Part shown: positions 13,323-25,446 of the stretch, in pieces
How positions within the stretch are numbered: the first letter of the stretch is position 1
Layout: each line of letters opens with the position of its first letter
Source of the DNA: Dipetalonema caudispina
Lineage: Eukaryota > Nematoda > Chromadorea > Rhabditida > Onchocercidae
Direction: 5' to 3'
Assembly (NCBI GenBank): GCA_013365325.1
Contig: JABVXV010000288.1
Location: 17,162 to 81,161 of the forward strand
DNA: 64,000 nt
The notes under the pieces: model-generated
Database searches by the model: none
Told to the model about the DNA's origin: nothing
What the model saw: the letters and a program-made list of their open reading frames with translations, nothing else
Made by a program: the position numbers and the translations under genes

Positions 13323-14880
13323 CTAATCTTCTTTTATCACCATTTTCTCTTCTTTGAATTTCTTTCCTCCGCCTTTCACGTACGACTGATAGTAGAAATT
13401 AGCAAAAAGTATAACGTAAGAAATTTCCATTCCCAAACAGAGCAAATATGTACTTAACGTTCCATCGACAGCTTCACCAATAGCCATCAAATAGCCAACA
13501 TGCATAAGAATAAGCAACGTTATAATGAACTGTAGCATTTGCATGGACGTAATATTACGTGCAATAGTTGCCGGTACACGGATATGGATTGATCGGAGAA
13601 AATAGTAACTGTAAAGAAAAGAAAAAACAATGAGCCATTAATTATAAAACATATGGCGAGTAAGAAAACCTGCAATACTTATATGAAAATAAAGTACAGA
13701 AAATTTTTATTACTATTATTATATTTATGATGACACTTTGCTTTCTGCATTTATTCTGGATGTCGACTTATCTATTTAAAAAGATAAGCGCTTAGGAATG
13801 AGAAGTTATATGGATTTTGCATCCTTGTGAAATTAAAGGAAATGATACACTTGAGATACGTAAGATGGAAACATTACCAGCTGCTTAGATGATGCCAAAG
13901 TCAGCTGATGGTAAACGACTTTCTGTAACTTACCAACAATAAAAATAGCTCACCTATACATAAAACTATGAACTGTGAAATTCAACCATATAATCCAAGT
14001 GTTGTATGGCGTATGCTGGCTGTAAGAGATGATACCGTAGTTGAGGGTTAAAACATGATGGTACCAATGTAGGAAGATCAAAGGCTTCTTGCGTAATACA
14101 ATCAATATTGTATCACCAAGCTCTGCAAATTTCGATAAGCAAAACAACCATGACCAATAGCCACTGGTTCCTTCGAAGAAAGTGCCGATTTTCGTATATG
14201 ATGCTACAATAGAAATTAATTCGGAGGTTTAAACACGCCATTCAGCTATGATCTGATATGTTACAACTTATTTATGCCACCACAATAGTCGATAATCGTG
14301 AATCATATATCTTACTGATACCACAATTATGCTTATTAAATTAAGTAAAAGCAATGATTCACTGATTGCATTGATTATGCAATAATTGAACAGTCGATTT
14401 ACACTAAGCAAAGTTGAAAAGTAGATAACAATATGCTGCTTTATTGCAAAAAGCAAAAGTAAGCGTACCAACAAGACCATGATTGTAAATTTCCGAAAAG
14501 AGAGCAATAGATGTGAAAAATGATCCAAGTACGCTAAAAACTGCCAACCAGGTATTCCAAAAGTTCAACGCTGCGGTAAGCTGAAACATTAAAATCTACA
14601 TTTGAAGATCTAGCAAAAATTTTTTCCTCCCAATAAATTATTATCAATTGTATTTCTTTTAGTAATTAAATTAGCATCGACTAAACATAGCTGGGATAAT
14701 CATCCTAAAGTGACAAACCTGAAATGGTTTAAATCGAGTCATCACAAGCTTGATGGAGAAAATGGTAATCACATACAGCACAGAAAAGTATATTCCAACA
14801 TTACGCAACGTTCCGGTGTAACGGACTGCTTCATCATATCGAAATGGTGCTGTGAAAGCGATACGTTTCAACTCATCCAT
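13323..14880 (-). CDS. Very-long-chain fatty acid elongase (ELO family), copy B, 269 aa
   Basis: Exons 14719-14880, 14469-14580, 13954-14203 and 13323-13608 (GT-AG; phases 0, 1, 2). The histidine box HWYHH is at about residues 137-141, within LRKKPLIFLHWYHHVLTLN, followed by WLNFTVHSFMY and SYYFLRSIHIRVP. Known role as for copy A: ER-membrane malonyl-CoA-dependent acyl chain elongation. The HWYHHVLTLNYG context looks closer to the C. elegans ELO-5/ELO-6 group (monomethyl branched-chain elongation) than copy A does, but this is from memory of the family, not a search. An acceptor (ATATTTAG) ends only 2 bases before the ATG, as expected for a trans-spliced message. C-terminus is Lys/Glu-rich. 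Same strand as copy A but 4.5 kb away, so not an operon pair. Confidence 0.93.
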
Positions 14881-15677
14881 ATCTAAATATTATGATCAGT
14901 CAGCATCCGAATTAATCAGAGATATTTAGTATAACGCAACGGCTAAAACATACATTTCATGAAATAACATGAGTTAATTATAACATAATGGCAGATGTGG
15001 TACACCTTGTTATGATATTCAGGAAATCTTAGAAAATTACACATACCTATTGATATTCGAAATGTACAGTGCTTGAAATCAGTAAAATATCCTCGCAATC
15101 AACAAAAATAGGTATCATTAAAATGGTTATTCTAAATATTTAAAAAGTTTCTGTAAAAACTTAGGAAAGATAGAATCAATAAAATGAAAATCTTCTATCA
15201 GTAAAGTGTATCATTAGCATTAAACTAACTTGTTAAAATTTCCACATAAATCTTTGCAGTTTTTCCTAGCAAAAAAAAACTTGCTACATTTTTAGACTCT
15301 TGTAAGTCACCGGAAAGGTTCTTAAGTGTTGTTTAATCCATAAGACAAAAAGTAATCAATACGATATTGTCATATCGTTTCTTTGACACTATAATATCAC
15401 AGTTACATATTTTTTTGTGTGGAAGAAGGACAAAGATCATCAAACACTGTACTATTTTACAAATATATTGGAAGAATGACCTCGAATTGCATTAATGCAG
15501 GACAATAAAATAAATTATACAAATTAATCATCCAACTAGCTGACGGCTAAATTTGAAAATCTGACAATTGTTCGACTTACAGTGTAACCACTCCAAAATC
15601 TACTCGAGAACATTAGTAAGGGACATTACACCAGCAACATTCATTTCGTGCAATCATTTAGGTTTCATTTTTGGTCC

Positions 15678-15690
15678 TGACCTTTGACCT
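15678..15690 (-). promoter_or_regulatory. Perfect DR1 nuclear-receptor response element
   Basis: The minus strand reads AGGTCA-A-AGGTCA, two perfect half-sites spaced by one base. DR1 is the classic site for HNF4, RXR and PPAR-type receptors; nematodes have many HNF4-related receptors, including NHR-49, which controls fatty-acid genes. It lies about 800 bp upstream of the elongase B start. Site is certain as sequence; function is inference. Confidence 0.55.
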
Positions 15691-16252
15691 CTATGCAAAA
15701 AACTGAAGAAATAATTCTGCATTGAAAAAATTGTCGGAAAAGACTAGAAAACGAAAAGAATGAAAAGCCTGATTGTCATAAACGAAAGGTGACAAAAATG
15801 AAGGGAATGAGGAAAAGGAGAGGGATAGGGATAGGGAAAGAGAGGGAGAGAGAGAGAGAGACAGAGACAGAGAGAGAGAGAGAGAGATAGGAAAAGAAAT
15901 GGAAGATGAGTCAACAATTCACCGATACTTCCTTATTTACCACTGCACTCCCAGTACTCTCAATACTACTACCCTTCTCTTATCAGCGACACGCTAACTA
16001 CCATAGAATTTGGAATCACTAATAGTTCAACAACGACCTTCCCATTCGTACTATTTAACATGATAAAATTGCCATAAAATGCTCCACTCTTCACAAACAT
16101 CTATCATCAGTTACGAAATATGCAACTATTATTATCACTAGGCTTATCACTACATGTATAGTAGGTGTCATTTTTTTTTTTTTTTTCTACAAAATAATTC
16201 GATTTCTCATTAAAATTAACACTGAACTCATTAACTTATTGCTTGCAGCGTG

Positions 16253-16254
<2 letters not shown>

Positions 16255-16331
<77 letters not shown>

Positions 16332-16341
16332 GTGTGTGTGG
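16255..16341. repeat. (TG)n microsatellite
   Basis: About 43 TG units with a single CG interruption near 16326. Frames through it (Cys-Val or Thr-His repeats) are not genes. Confidence 0.95.
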
Positions 16342-17766
16342 GTATCTGGGTATGCTCCATCCAGAACTGTAGCACAATATTCTCGTTTGTCTTAATCCTC
16401 ATAAGACATTTATGCTATCTTCCATCTAACGCTCTGAAAGAACTTTGCAAAAGAAAAAATCTTTTCCAAGGCTAAGAATTTATACTGACCCAAAATCCAC
16501 TGAAATAACAAACATTATGTAATTCAAGTGAAATTTCAAAAAAAAACATAGTAGTGGGAATGCATACACATCCCGACCCAAATGACACATCACTTTTATC
16601 GAAAATAACTTTACGGAGTGTGACAAATTGAAAGATCTTTTCCTTCCTTTTTTTTTTTTTTTTCGTTAAATTCACATAATATGTTCACAGCAACACAAAG
16701 TAGAAGGGAATAACTGATGCGTAGTAGTAGCAGACAAGAACTGCAAAATGAACATAACGGTAAAGAAAAATTAAAAATGAAGTTATCAGTGAATATGAAT
16801 ATGACATTCTCGAAATGCTGTAATACCACGCGAAATAAGGCACTAAGCTATTGTGCACATATTAGTTTAGCATTTCCCTTCAGGTGATTAATATTAATTT
16901 TCAAATGAATAAAGCAGAAGAACTGAAGAAATTAATGATCTAACGGATTAAGTGATTGATGACTGGCATTCGCCAGCCTTCATCACGGAGACCATGTATA
17001 TGCGAAGATACATCAGTATGGGCACAACGTACTCACCGGGATTACCAGAGAATCCCGATACTACTGATAATGTTCAAATCAAATTGGTCTTATCTTACAA
17101 TAGACAATTCTTCAGAAAAATAGAGAAACAGAAAATAAAACCAAAAATAACAAAAAAGGCAAATAAACTGGTCAAATCGTCCATAAATTCGGTACATCTT
17201 CAACATAGGCTTTAAATTAAAAAATAACACAACCAGATGACAACTTTACTACTCAATTTCTTTTTCCCTGAAGCCAAAAAATGAGTTAAACAAGGACAGA
17301 GAGTAAACAACAAATATAAAGCCAGCCACAACACACTATGACTGAAGTAGCTAAAATTTTTTAAATGACATGAAAAAAAGCACTTCACTGCAAGACGGAA
17401 AACATGCGCCTATTATCAGAAGGTACTGTGACAGCAAAAGGTTTAATATATTACATGCAGTCATTTATTTTAAAGTCTGTTTCAGTATTGAATTATCCGG
17501 CAAACATGGGAAGACATCGTTCAACAGAAAGACGTATAGATCGTCTGTTCCGAATCATCATTGTCACCTTGTTCCGGATCAGAAACAGCACACAAAACAA
17601 CATTAACGGAAATCAGATAATGTAAATGATGATCAAAATACATACTTTCCTCCTACTTATTGCATTGAAACGAATAGTCTTTGTGTTAGAAAATGGTGTA
17701 AATATGGGATGTATCTTTCGGCTGCACTGTCAATACAAAGGAAATTTGAATTTATCTACCAAGATA

Positions 17767-20700
17767 TCATTTCATTAACATCTGCACTTTGCTGACCACT
17801 TTTGAACCAACTTGATAAAACACATATCCCACCACGCCAATGATCATCGCTTTCAGAGTCAAGCGTATGAATTTTTCAGTATGTGTTGGTTGTGGTATGC
17901 TGAAAAATAAACTCACATTTATGGTCGGCTTTTCCCTCATTAAACACGATCCCTTTCTTTAAGTCGCGATTTCTCTGATGAATGCCTTTCCAGTGTCTTG
18001 CTCATCATTGAGAGCAAAATTTCTTTTGACGTCAAAAATCATACATCATACCAAAAAGTTGGAATCTGATTGGCACCGCCTCAAACTAAGTCATTTTTCA
18101 TTCGACGATGACTGGTTATGAAAGTACGAGAGAAAAAAGAAAAGAAAGAACTGATACGAAAAACGGAACCAACTTTGATAGGCGAAACGATAAAACTAAC
18201 ATTAGCAGATCACCCACATCAATTCTTTTATTCCAATTGGAAATGATGCCGGGAACATGTCCCATACCGACAACGGCTACAACAGATATTGGCTGCCAGG
18301 CGGCTAAAACAGTGCTCTGATTAACAAAAAATAAACAGAAATATCCTACAGCACAAATTATTGAATATTGGTTGCATATTTAAGCATTTTGCATTCAGTT
18401 TTCATTGATTCCACACACACTTTAACTTCACACGTCAGCTGGTAATGAAGCATGATTTTTTATGAAGTCAAAGAACAAGAGCTGGTGAATTATATCTATA
18501 TGCACAACATTCAAAATTTGATATTCGGTAAAAATTATCTCCACAAATCACAAAGGACGCTTACCGTCTGTTTTACTCCATGCCACTCTCTTATCAAATG
18601 TAGACTTTTTGAGTAGAGTATGCAACGCATTGGTCATATACAAATCGCGTTCTTCTACAAAGATTTTCGAAAGCAGTGGAAATTCACCAGCCATTTGCTT
18701 GAGAAGTTCTTCCAGCATATCTGACTTCTTGCATCTTTCCACTTCTTCCTGACTAGAAAAAACAAACAAAAATCCTAAATGAGAATATACGAATAACAAC
18801 GTTAAAAAAGGAAGAACGACAAAAAGTTTGTAACAAACTTACGTGATAGTGGTTTTATGGGAAAGAACAATATGATAGAAAAGTCGAAGCTTTTGGAAAA
18901 AGCTTAGAGAGCCCAATGCTCTTTGTACAGTCACATGTATTGGACGATCACCCAGAATTAGTTTGCACATCTTTACGTTCATAGCACCTCTGAAAATCTA
19001 GAAGTCGGAGCATACACCAATAGATAACCATGCTACTAATTAGAATAAATCTTAAGAACATGCCACTTCAAAACGGCACCAGCAGCGACGCACTGCATAC
19101 GAAAATTCGGAGTGTAAAACAAATTTTATTTAAGATAACTACAGACAAAACATTACTTGTGAGCTGCGCGAAACTCTCCTCCTGGCGCCATACCAAGCGT
19201 CTTTGTCATATGTGCAGACATTGACAACAATAATACGTGAAGTATTCCTTGAATTGCGCCACTCTGAACAAATAATGCTGTCAGTTCAACACCAGTACCA
19301 AAGAAAATCCAGAACGTGTTCCACGTGTTCTATACACAACAACATACCTGCTTGATGGTATTGATAACTTTATCGAAATTTAAATTTTTCGCTTCCTCAA
19401 GTAGAGTATCCTCATCCATTGAGAGAATTGATATTCGCGATGGACAAAGTTCAACCATAACCATATCAGGTTGAGTACTTGCAATCGTTTTCAAAACGTC
19501 TTGCTGACTATCGGGTGAAAAATGAGCTGTACCAATCAAATACACCTAAATTACATATTAGTACTAATCCATATATATATATATACGAGTCGGCCTATCG
19601 GATTTATTATGTAGCAGATACTGCTCGAGTAGGTATATCAAGCCGAATATTTGAGGGAGGTAGGGTTCTCGGAGTTCATTCAGAGATGGCAAGTATTCAA
19701 GTGAAAAATTTGCAAATGAACAGGTATTTCTATGTAAAAAATTATTGAATAAGCACTACATATGCACAGGATTTCCAACTTCTTACTTTCGCATCAGATA
19801 ATGATTTGCGAAATTCATTCTCATCATCTCCAACTGGTATAGCTGTAGGCGGAAAAGGATAGTTCAGGATCGTCACTGAAAAAAAAGTACAAGGCATTTT
19901 CTGGCTGTTGGCATCTGTTGGCAGCGAAGCGCCTCACCAGCGCACGGGACACGGGAAGCTTATTACTTTCCACCAGAATTAAAAAAAAAAAAAAAAATCT
20001 TGGTACTTCACAATTATTTTCAGGTGAATAAAAGCGAGTACCAGTATTACACCTGCTAAAATATGAAACTTGACTCAATATTTCAAAGTACTTTTTTACC
20101 AAAAAGTAACTAGAACTACCGGTGACGCACTGCACAGGCCAAAAAAAATACCTGTTTCCTTCGGAAGCTCTGGACTAGGGTGACGATTTCGATCGAACAT
20201 GAAACCTCCGAAACATCGCCTCTGAACAATAAGTGAATTTTTCGAAAGAAAATGTGATTCAAACAACCATTCTTAAGACAGCAAATGAACTCGAAATCGA
20301 AATAACTGACAAACGATAAGACGTAGTCTGCATATTATCCCTCACCTGTTCCACATGGATACGTTCATCCTTTTGCACTTCACCAGTTTTCGTCTGTTCC
20401 ATTTTGTTACTTAAACGCACATCATCTCCAAAATCTTCGGAGCTAGCCCTACTTGCTGACACATGATCACCAAAATTTGATGAGGAATCTGCCACAGATA
20501 CCACAGACTGCTCTGCTACACTAATTGTGCCTTAGAATGAAAACAAATTAAGACAAACGCTCCCATAATTTATATTACCAATATTGTCCATTCTGAGCAT
20601 CACTTTTCTCATTAACGTAACTATAAAATAGCATATGAATTTCTCCTAGAATAATTCAAACTATCAAATTAATTTCTCTAACCTACCTTCCAAACAAGCT

Positions 20701-21217
20701 GTCAATAGTCTCTTTCTTACCTCCCTACCTCGTTCTCAGCAGCCAACATATAGCAATTTTGAAACATCAAGAGATATCTTCTACTATGCTTTAATTATAC
20801 GGATATCTGCCATCGCAACAACTCGATGAGATAAAAGTCTGTAGAAGTAACAAGGATAAAACAAAATAACCAAACTTAATAAAAGCAACCTAAGAGCGCT
20901 AGCTGACTCATCACTAGCAGTGATCATTGCCACTTTCATGTACCTAAAGTTATCAAATCCTGAAGTTATACGATTTCAAATGAGCTTCACATAGTACCTG
21001 ATACATTGTCTTCTTTAAGCTGTGATGAAAGAGTTTCCGTGTGGAACACATCGGTTTCTGTAAATTCAGAATCATCATTTATCATCCCCGCGTCAGGATA
21101 AACTGCGTCCCCATGTGACAACATAGCATGGTCAAGTTTTGGTCCTGGTACCAGTCTGCGTTCTTTCTCATTTTGCATCGATATGATGTTATCAGTCTCG
21201 GTACCATTTGCCGACAT
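17767..21217 (-). CDS. TraB/TRABD-family membrane protein, 10 exons, 493 aa
   Basis: Exons 20998-21217, 20346-20530, 20152-20221, 19787-19875, 19348-19545, 19157-19263, 18843-18989, 18565-18752, 18201-18345 and 17767-17899; total 1482 nt. Conserved TraB blocks appear in order: VYLIGTAHFS (189-198), MVMVELCPSR, LGMAPGGEFRAA (about 278-288), LILGDRPIHVTVQRA (about 300-314), EERDLYM and VVAVVGMGHVPGI (423-435). A C-terminal membrane span (about 464-485) follows. The N-terminal 150 residues are Ser/Asp/Glu-rich and poorly conserved. Human TRABD is shorter (about 376 aa) and also ends in a membrane segment. TraB-fold proteins are related to TIKI/GumN proteins, some with metalloprotease-like activity; this one's biochemistry is unknown. 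Exon 9 has to start at 18345, because the more obvious acceptor breaks the frame. Lies 657 bp downstream of mitoferrin on the same strand. An acceptor (ATTACCAG) ends 7 bases before the ATG. Confidence 0.88.
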
Positions 21218-21874
21218 TTTCGCTCTGGTAATTATGCTTAATTTAGTGAATTTATGCATAAAACAAACAACTTCTTCCAATCCACGAATGATGAAAGCAT
21301 TATCCGAAAAATATACATATGACTTTCCTATTTCCACTAAACAACCACTACAAACAGATACGAAAGTCGCTGAAATTTCATATTTTCGCTTTACTCAACA
21401 GTAAACCTTCATAAGATCCTACAGCATTAGGTGCCTTTCTTCTGTTACTTTCCCGATAATCTAGCAAATTGGAAATTCCTCATGTGCCTTAAAAAAGAAA
21501 CCGTATGCTAGATAAATGTGCCACAAACAGTTTTTAATCCGATTACAAACACAAATTTAAGTTGTTTATCATCATTTTAATATATATTAATACATCAGAC
21601 AAAAGTAAAACTAATCAAGAATAAATCGCCATTACCATCGTCTACACAAATATGTCAATAAGTAAAGATACTTAATACAGAGTTCCAAACTGAATTTAAG
21701 TTATGAACGAGTACAAAGAATTCTAAACATGAACCGTTTGTGACATCCAACTACTTCATCAGAACAAAAGGAAAACTTACAAAGACAATAAATGGAACAC
21801 GCTAACCAGACTAACTGAACTGAAATTAAAGAGGTAGGCACTCCGCATACCCATAAAGGAATTGAATACTGGAA
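21218..21874 (-). other. Intercistronic spacer, mitoferrin to TraB gene
   Basis: 657 bp separate the mitoferrin stop codon from the TraB-family ATG on the same strand. No canonical AATAAA was seen right after the mitoferrin stop, and an acceptor (ATTACCAG) lies just ahead of the downstream ATG. This is compatible with a two-gene nematode operon but does not prove one. Confidence 0.4.
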
Positions 21875-23663
21875 TCAACTTCGCACAGAAAGTATATATT
21901 TGCACAATTCATATGCAGACCAGCTGAGTGCTGTGGAAGGAACTTGGAATATTATTCGAGCCTGAAGTCCACGGAAAAATCCACTTGTACCTCGAAGATA
22001 ATAAATCGTCCGAATCCCATCAGCCAATCCTCTGTAAAGTACTTTATGAAATCGAAAGCATAAGTGGGAGCACAAACATGGATAGAAGTTTCAACTCAAG
22101 GAAGCATGCAGTATGACAGATATAAATTTTAATGAGAATTTAAAAAAAAAGTACTTGTAATATGCGGTGTGTCCGCTCTCAGTGAGCAACCGACAGGTGG
22201 TATCAAATCGGGGAGTTTGTTGTGTATTCAAAACAGTTTTCACGCAATCAAAAGGAGTTGTGATAGCTGCAGCTATTCCACCAGCAACTGCTGTAAATTG
22301 TTCCAAAATTTAGAGTTTTAAGGAAAGAAAGAGAAGAAGGGATTTAGAAAATTATCATCAGAATGGATATGCACTTGCCACAAGAGTGTTATTCAAGAAC
22401 TGCTAAACAACATAAAACAATATTAAGATGCACTGAAATCACATCTGTACATAACATTACAGGAGGGAAAGATCATTATGCAAAAACCGTTTTCATTTTG
22501 ATAAAAAATATATGCTCACGGGAGACTTTGTAGACACTAAAAAAGAATAAACTCAACTGCTAATAAAATCAGAGAAAATAGAAAACATACCTCCGGAAAC
22601 AAAGTGGGAAGAAGGATTATAATTATGATGTGGATTTAGTAAGCTCTGCATATATTCGTATATCATAAAATGCGTACACTGATAAGGTACATTCAGTGTT
22701 AGCTGTGTAACATATGAACGGTAAAAAGCCCTGAGACCCTCTCGAAAATAAATACACCGTATACATTCTAGACTGTTACCATAAGGACTAAAAGTCATTT
22801 GCATGCGTTGTTTCACTACCTGAAAATGGCACACTATCAACAAGAACATTAAATGATGATGTAATCACAAGTCAGACATTAATCTCCTAAATGAGAATCA
22901 ACTTACCAGCCTTCAAACCATCCTGTATAATTCACCTACTGGTTAAATGGTTCCCCTACTTTAGAAAGAATCAAAAAGGAACTACAAGAATTGAATACCT
23001 CAGCAGGATTCATAACAGCATCATGGACAACAGTAGCAAGCGCCCCGGATATCGCATATGACATAGAACTGGATACCCGTGGATTATTTGACAAAAAAGC
23101 CTTGGAACTACAAGAAATCATGCATTATTATCGTCATTTATCTTGAATTATTAGAATTTCGGTATAAGACTTGAAGAATTTCTTTGTAATCAGGGTTAGA
23201 AAGTCGAGAATATATCATCATAAGAACAAAAAAAAAAGTTTCCCCTAACAATTTGAAAAAGAAAAAATAATGAAGAAGCAAAAAATACGAATCATACACC
23301 ATTTGTTCCGACCGGTTAGTAGTGAAAAGATCAAACTAACAGATCAGTTCGGAATAAAAAAACCAATTATACCAACTTTTCATAAACCGCATAATACAGA
23401 GCATGAGCCGGGATGGTACCAAGTACAACAGCATTGACCCCTTTCAATGATCGCAGCAAACCTTCGCGTTTCACCATTGACAAAAGACTATGCATTGCTG
23501 TTGGACATCTTGTTTCTGGACACGGACACAAACTTTGCAATCGAGTTTTCACCGAATCGAATGGAAACATAAGACAGTGTTCAGCAAGACCCGCAACCGA
23601 TCCGGCCAAAAGATGCACCGGCCATCTGCACGGTGCCAATGGACTGCATAAACTATCGGCCAT
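21875..23663 (-). CDS. mfn-1: Mitoferrin-type mitochondrial iron carrier (SLC25A28/37 family), 305 aa
   Basis: Exons 23377-23663, 22999-23107, 22591-22819, 22155-22290 and 21875-22031; 918 nt. Three mitochondrial-carrier repeats each carry the Px[D/E]xx[K/R] signature: FPFDSVKTR (P34), [12 protein letters not shown] (P130) and TPFDCVKTV (P221). Mitoferrin-specific context is clear: [49 protein letters not shown] and [11 protein letters not shown]. Known: mitoferrins move ferrous iron across the inner mitochondrial membrane for haem and Fe-S cluster synthesis. The first intron must use donor GTTGGT at 23376 (phase 2), because the neighbouring GTATAA donor gives a stop. No cleavable presequence is seen, normal for carriers. 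Symbol follows the C. elegans orthologue name and is provisional. Confidence 0.93.
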
Positions 23664-24969
23664 CCCCCCTAATCCCTCATCTGCAAATAAGCAAAGGAGA
23701 AACTAAAAAGAAACATTACTCCGTTATATGGAAATGAAGCATCTTCAAAGAAATGCAAATTTGACTACCTTAGAGAACAAAATCCAGAATTACTAAGGCT
23801 TCCTGAACACAATGGTACGCCTGATTCATCGGTTGGCTGATACGCCAATATCTAAAACAAAACATTATTGTAGATTACCAAACCAAGACTGGTTCTGTAC
23901 TTCCATCCATATATTCGTCTTCGGCATTCTTGAGATTATTGGAACTTCACAAGATATGACCCTTATTAAGATCTATTCCTACCTTTATTTTCTAATCCAA
24001 TTAGAAAAAAAAAGCAAAACATTCCACAGAATTTCTTTTGGGAAGTGATTTAATTTATAACTGAAGTGATAATCATAAATAACTAACAATAAGGATACGG
24101 AAGAAATTTAATTCTTTGAAAGTCTCTTCCTAAAATTTCCTTCCAAAAAAATTCAACCAATCTTTTACTTTTATTTCTTCTTCCTATCTTCAAATATCTT
24201 ATCACAAACTTAAAAATTTATTATCACCATCAAAATACGTTTCATTCTTTTCTATTCATTCCCTTACAAATATATCAGATTGTAAATTTTCCCTATATTT
24301 CACTATATCCTAAAAAGAATAATTCAGTAAAAAAAAGAAAAAAAGAAGGAAAAAAGGAGAAAAAAAAGCTCATCATAATACGATCAAGAAAAGATTGATA
24401 GAAATCCACAAAATACGATCAAATCAAGTACCTTTAATACCAATAACAAATATTAATTATTGACCAATTTGATCCAAATTCGCAATTTAAATCCAAACCT
24501 AAAAAGGATGTTATCTTAGTTGTCTTTTCCATTGTATCTGATCAAACACATTACTTCCTGATAATCTCTTCAAATAACACAAACTTTTTATTTGTTATTA
24601 GCTACTAGCACGATTCTTCTTCTTCAACAATATGTTCTTTCGTAAATTTTAGCAAGTCATGACATCTCTTAAATTTTAATACTATTTTATAACTTGAATA
24701 TTTGATTTAAATATTTTCAAATTTTTATCGATCACAAACAACCTGTGTAATTCGAAATGATCATCTCTCATGCTTGTGAGAGTGTTTTCGGGATAGGAAT
24801 GAAAGAGGAGGGGACGGGGGGGGGAAGATTTCCTTACCCGTTCATATTCAATTTCCGTTAAAGGGATAATATATTATAGCTATGATTTTAATATTTAGTT
24901 ATATTTAAATTTTAATTCTTGACCATGAGAGATATCATTGTCTTTTTATTTAACACTTATCTCTTTTTC

Positions 24970-25009
<40 letters not shown>

Positions 25010-25446
25010 TTGTTCTATTTTTTTAATTAACACAACAACAAAAGATTATTTGTTCCACAAACCGAGCTATATTTTATTTTCTTAATTAGGACGATTAATA
25101 AGATTGATGAAATTTTTCTCCTTATACAAGTGGAAATGAACTCTATTTTTCGGGTAGCAATCCGATAGATTTGTTTCCAGCATAAAAAATACAGAAACAC
25201 TGTTCAAAACCGATTAAAGGAATGCTTGATTGGTGGGAAAGTAGAAATTGTCTTACTATATAAGTAACTGTAAATAACGATTCTATCGTGAGAGTATTCA
25301 TTATCTTTACTTCTTTAACTACAGGATTAACGAAATGTGATGACATTTAAAATATTGCATAGTATTTCAGAATTCGTAATAAGAATTATTGATTGAAGCA
25401 AAGCTTTGATAAATACAAATCTTCAATTACCAGAAAAATTTTGCAG
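23664..25446. other. Divergent promoter region, mitoferrin / dystroglycan
   Basis: A 1.8-kb AT-rich spacer between oppositely transcribed genes. It includes a G-rich patch (GGGGACGGGGGGGG near 24812-24825) and a 31-base T run (24978-25008). The sequence ending TTTTGCAG directly abuts the dystroglycan ATG at 25447 and is the likely spliced-leader acceptor. No exon seen. Confidence 0.55.

Larger units (their letters stand above)
14881..17766. other. Intergenic between elongase B and the TraB gene
   Basis: Upstream region of elongase B and 3' flank of the TraB-family gene. It contains a perfect DR1 element (15678-15690), GA-rich DNA around 15838-15890 and a long TG microsatellite (16255-16341). 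Segments at about 16955-17090 and 17400-17620 are less AT-rich and open in more than one frame on both strands, but no consistent exon set could be built. Confidence 0.5.

Noticed and set aside
16187..16475. Frames with Cys-Val and Thr-His repeats.
   Set aside because: Translations of the TG microsatellite.
18301..18312. Acceptor ATCAG at 18321 as the start of TraB exon 9.
   Set aside because: It forces the wrong phase and destroys the conserved VVGMGHVPGI block; the acceptor at 18346 keeps the frame.
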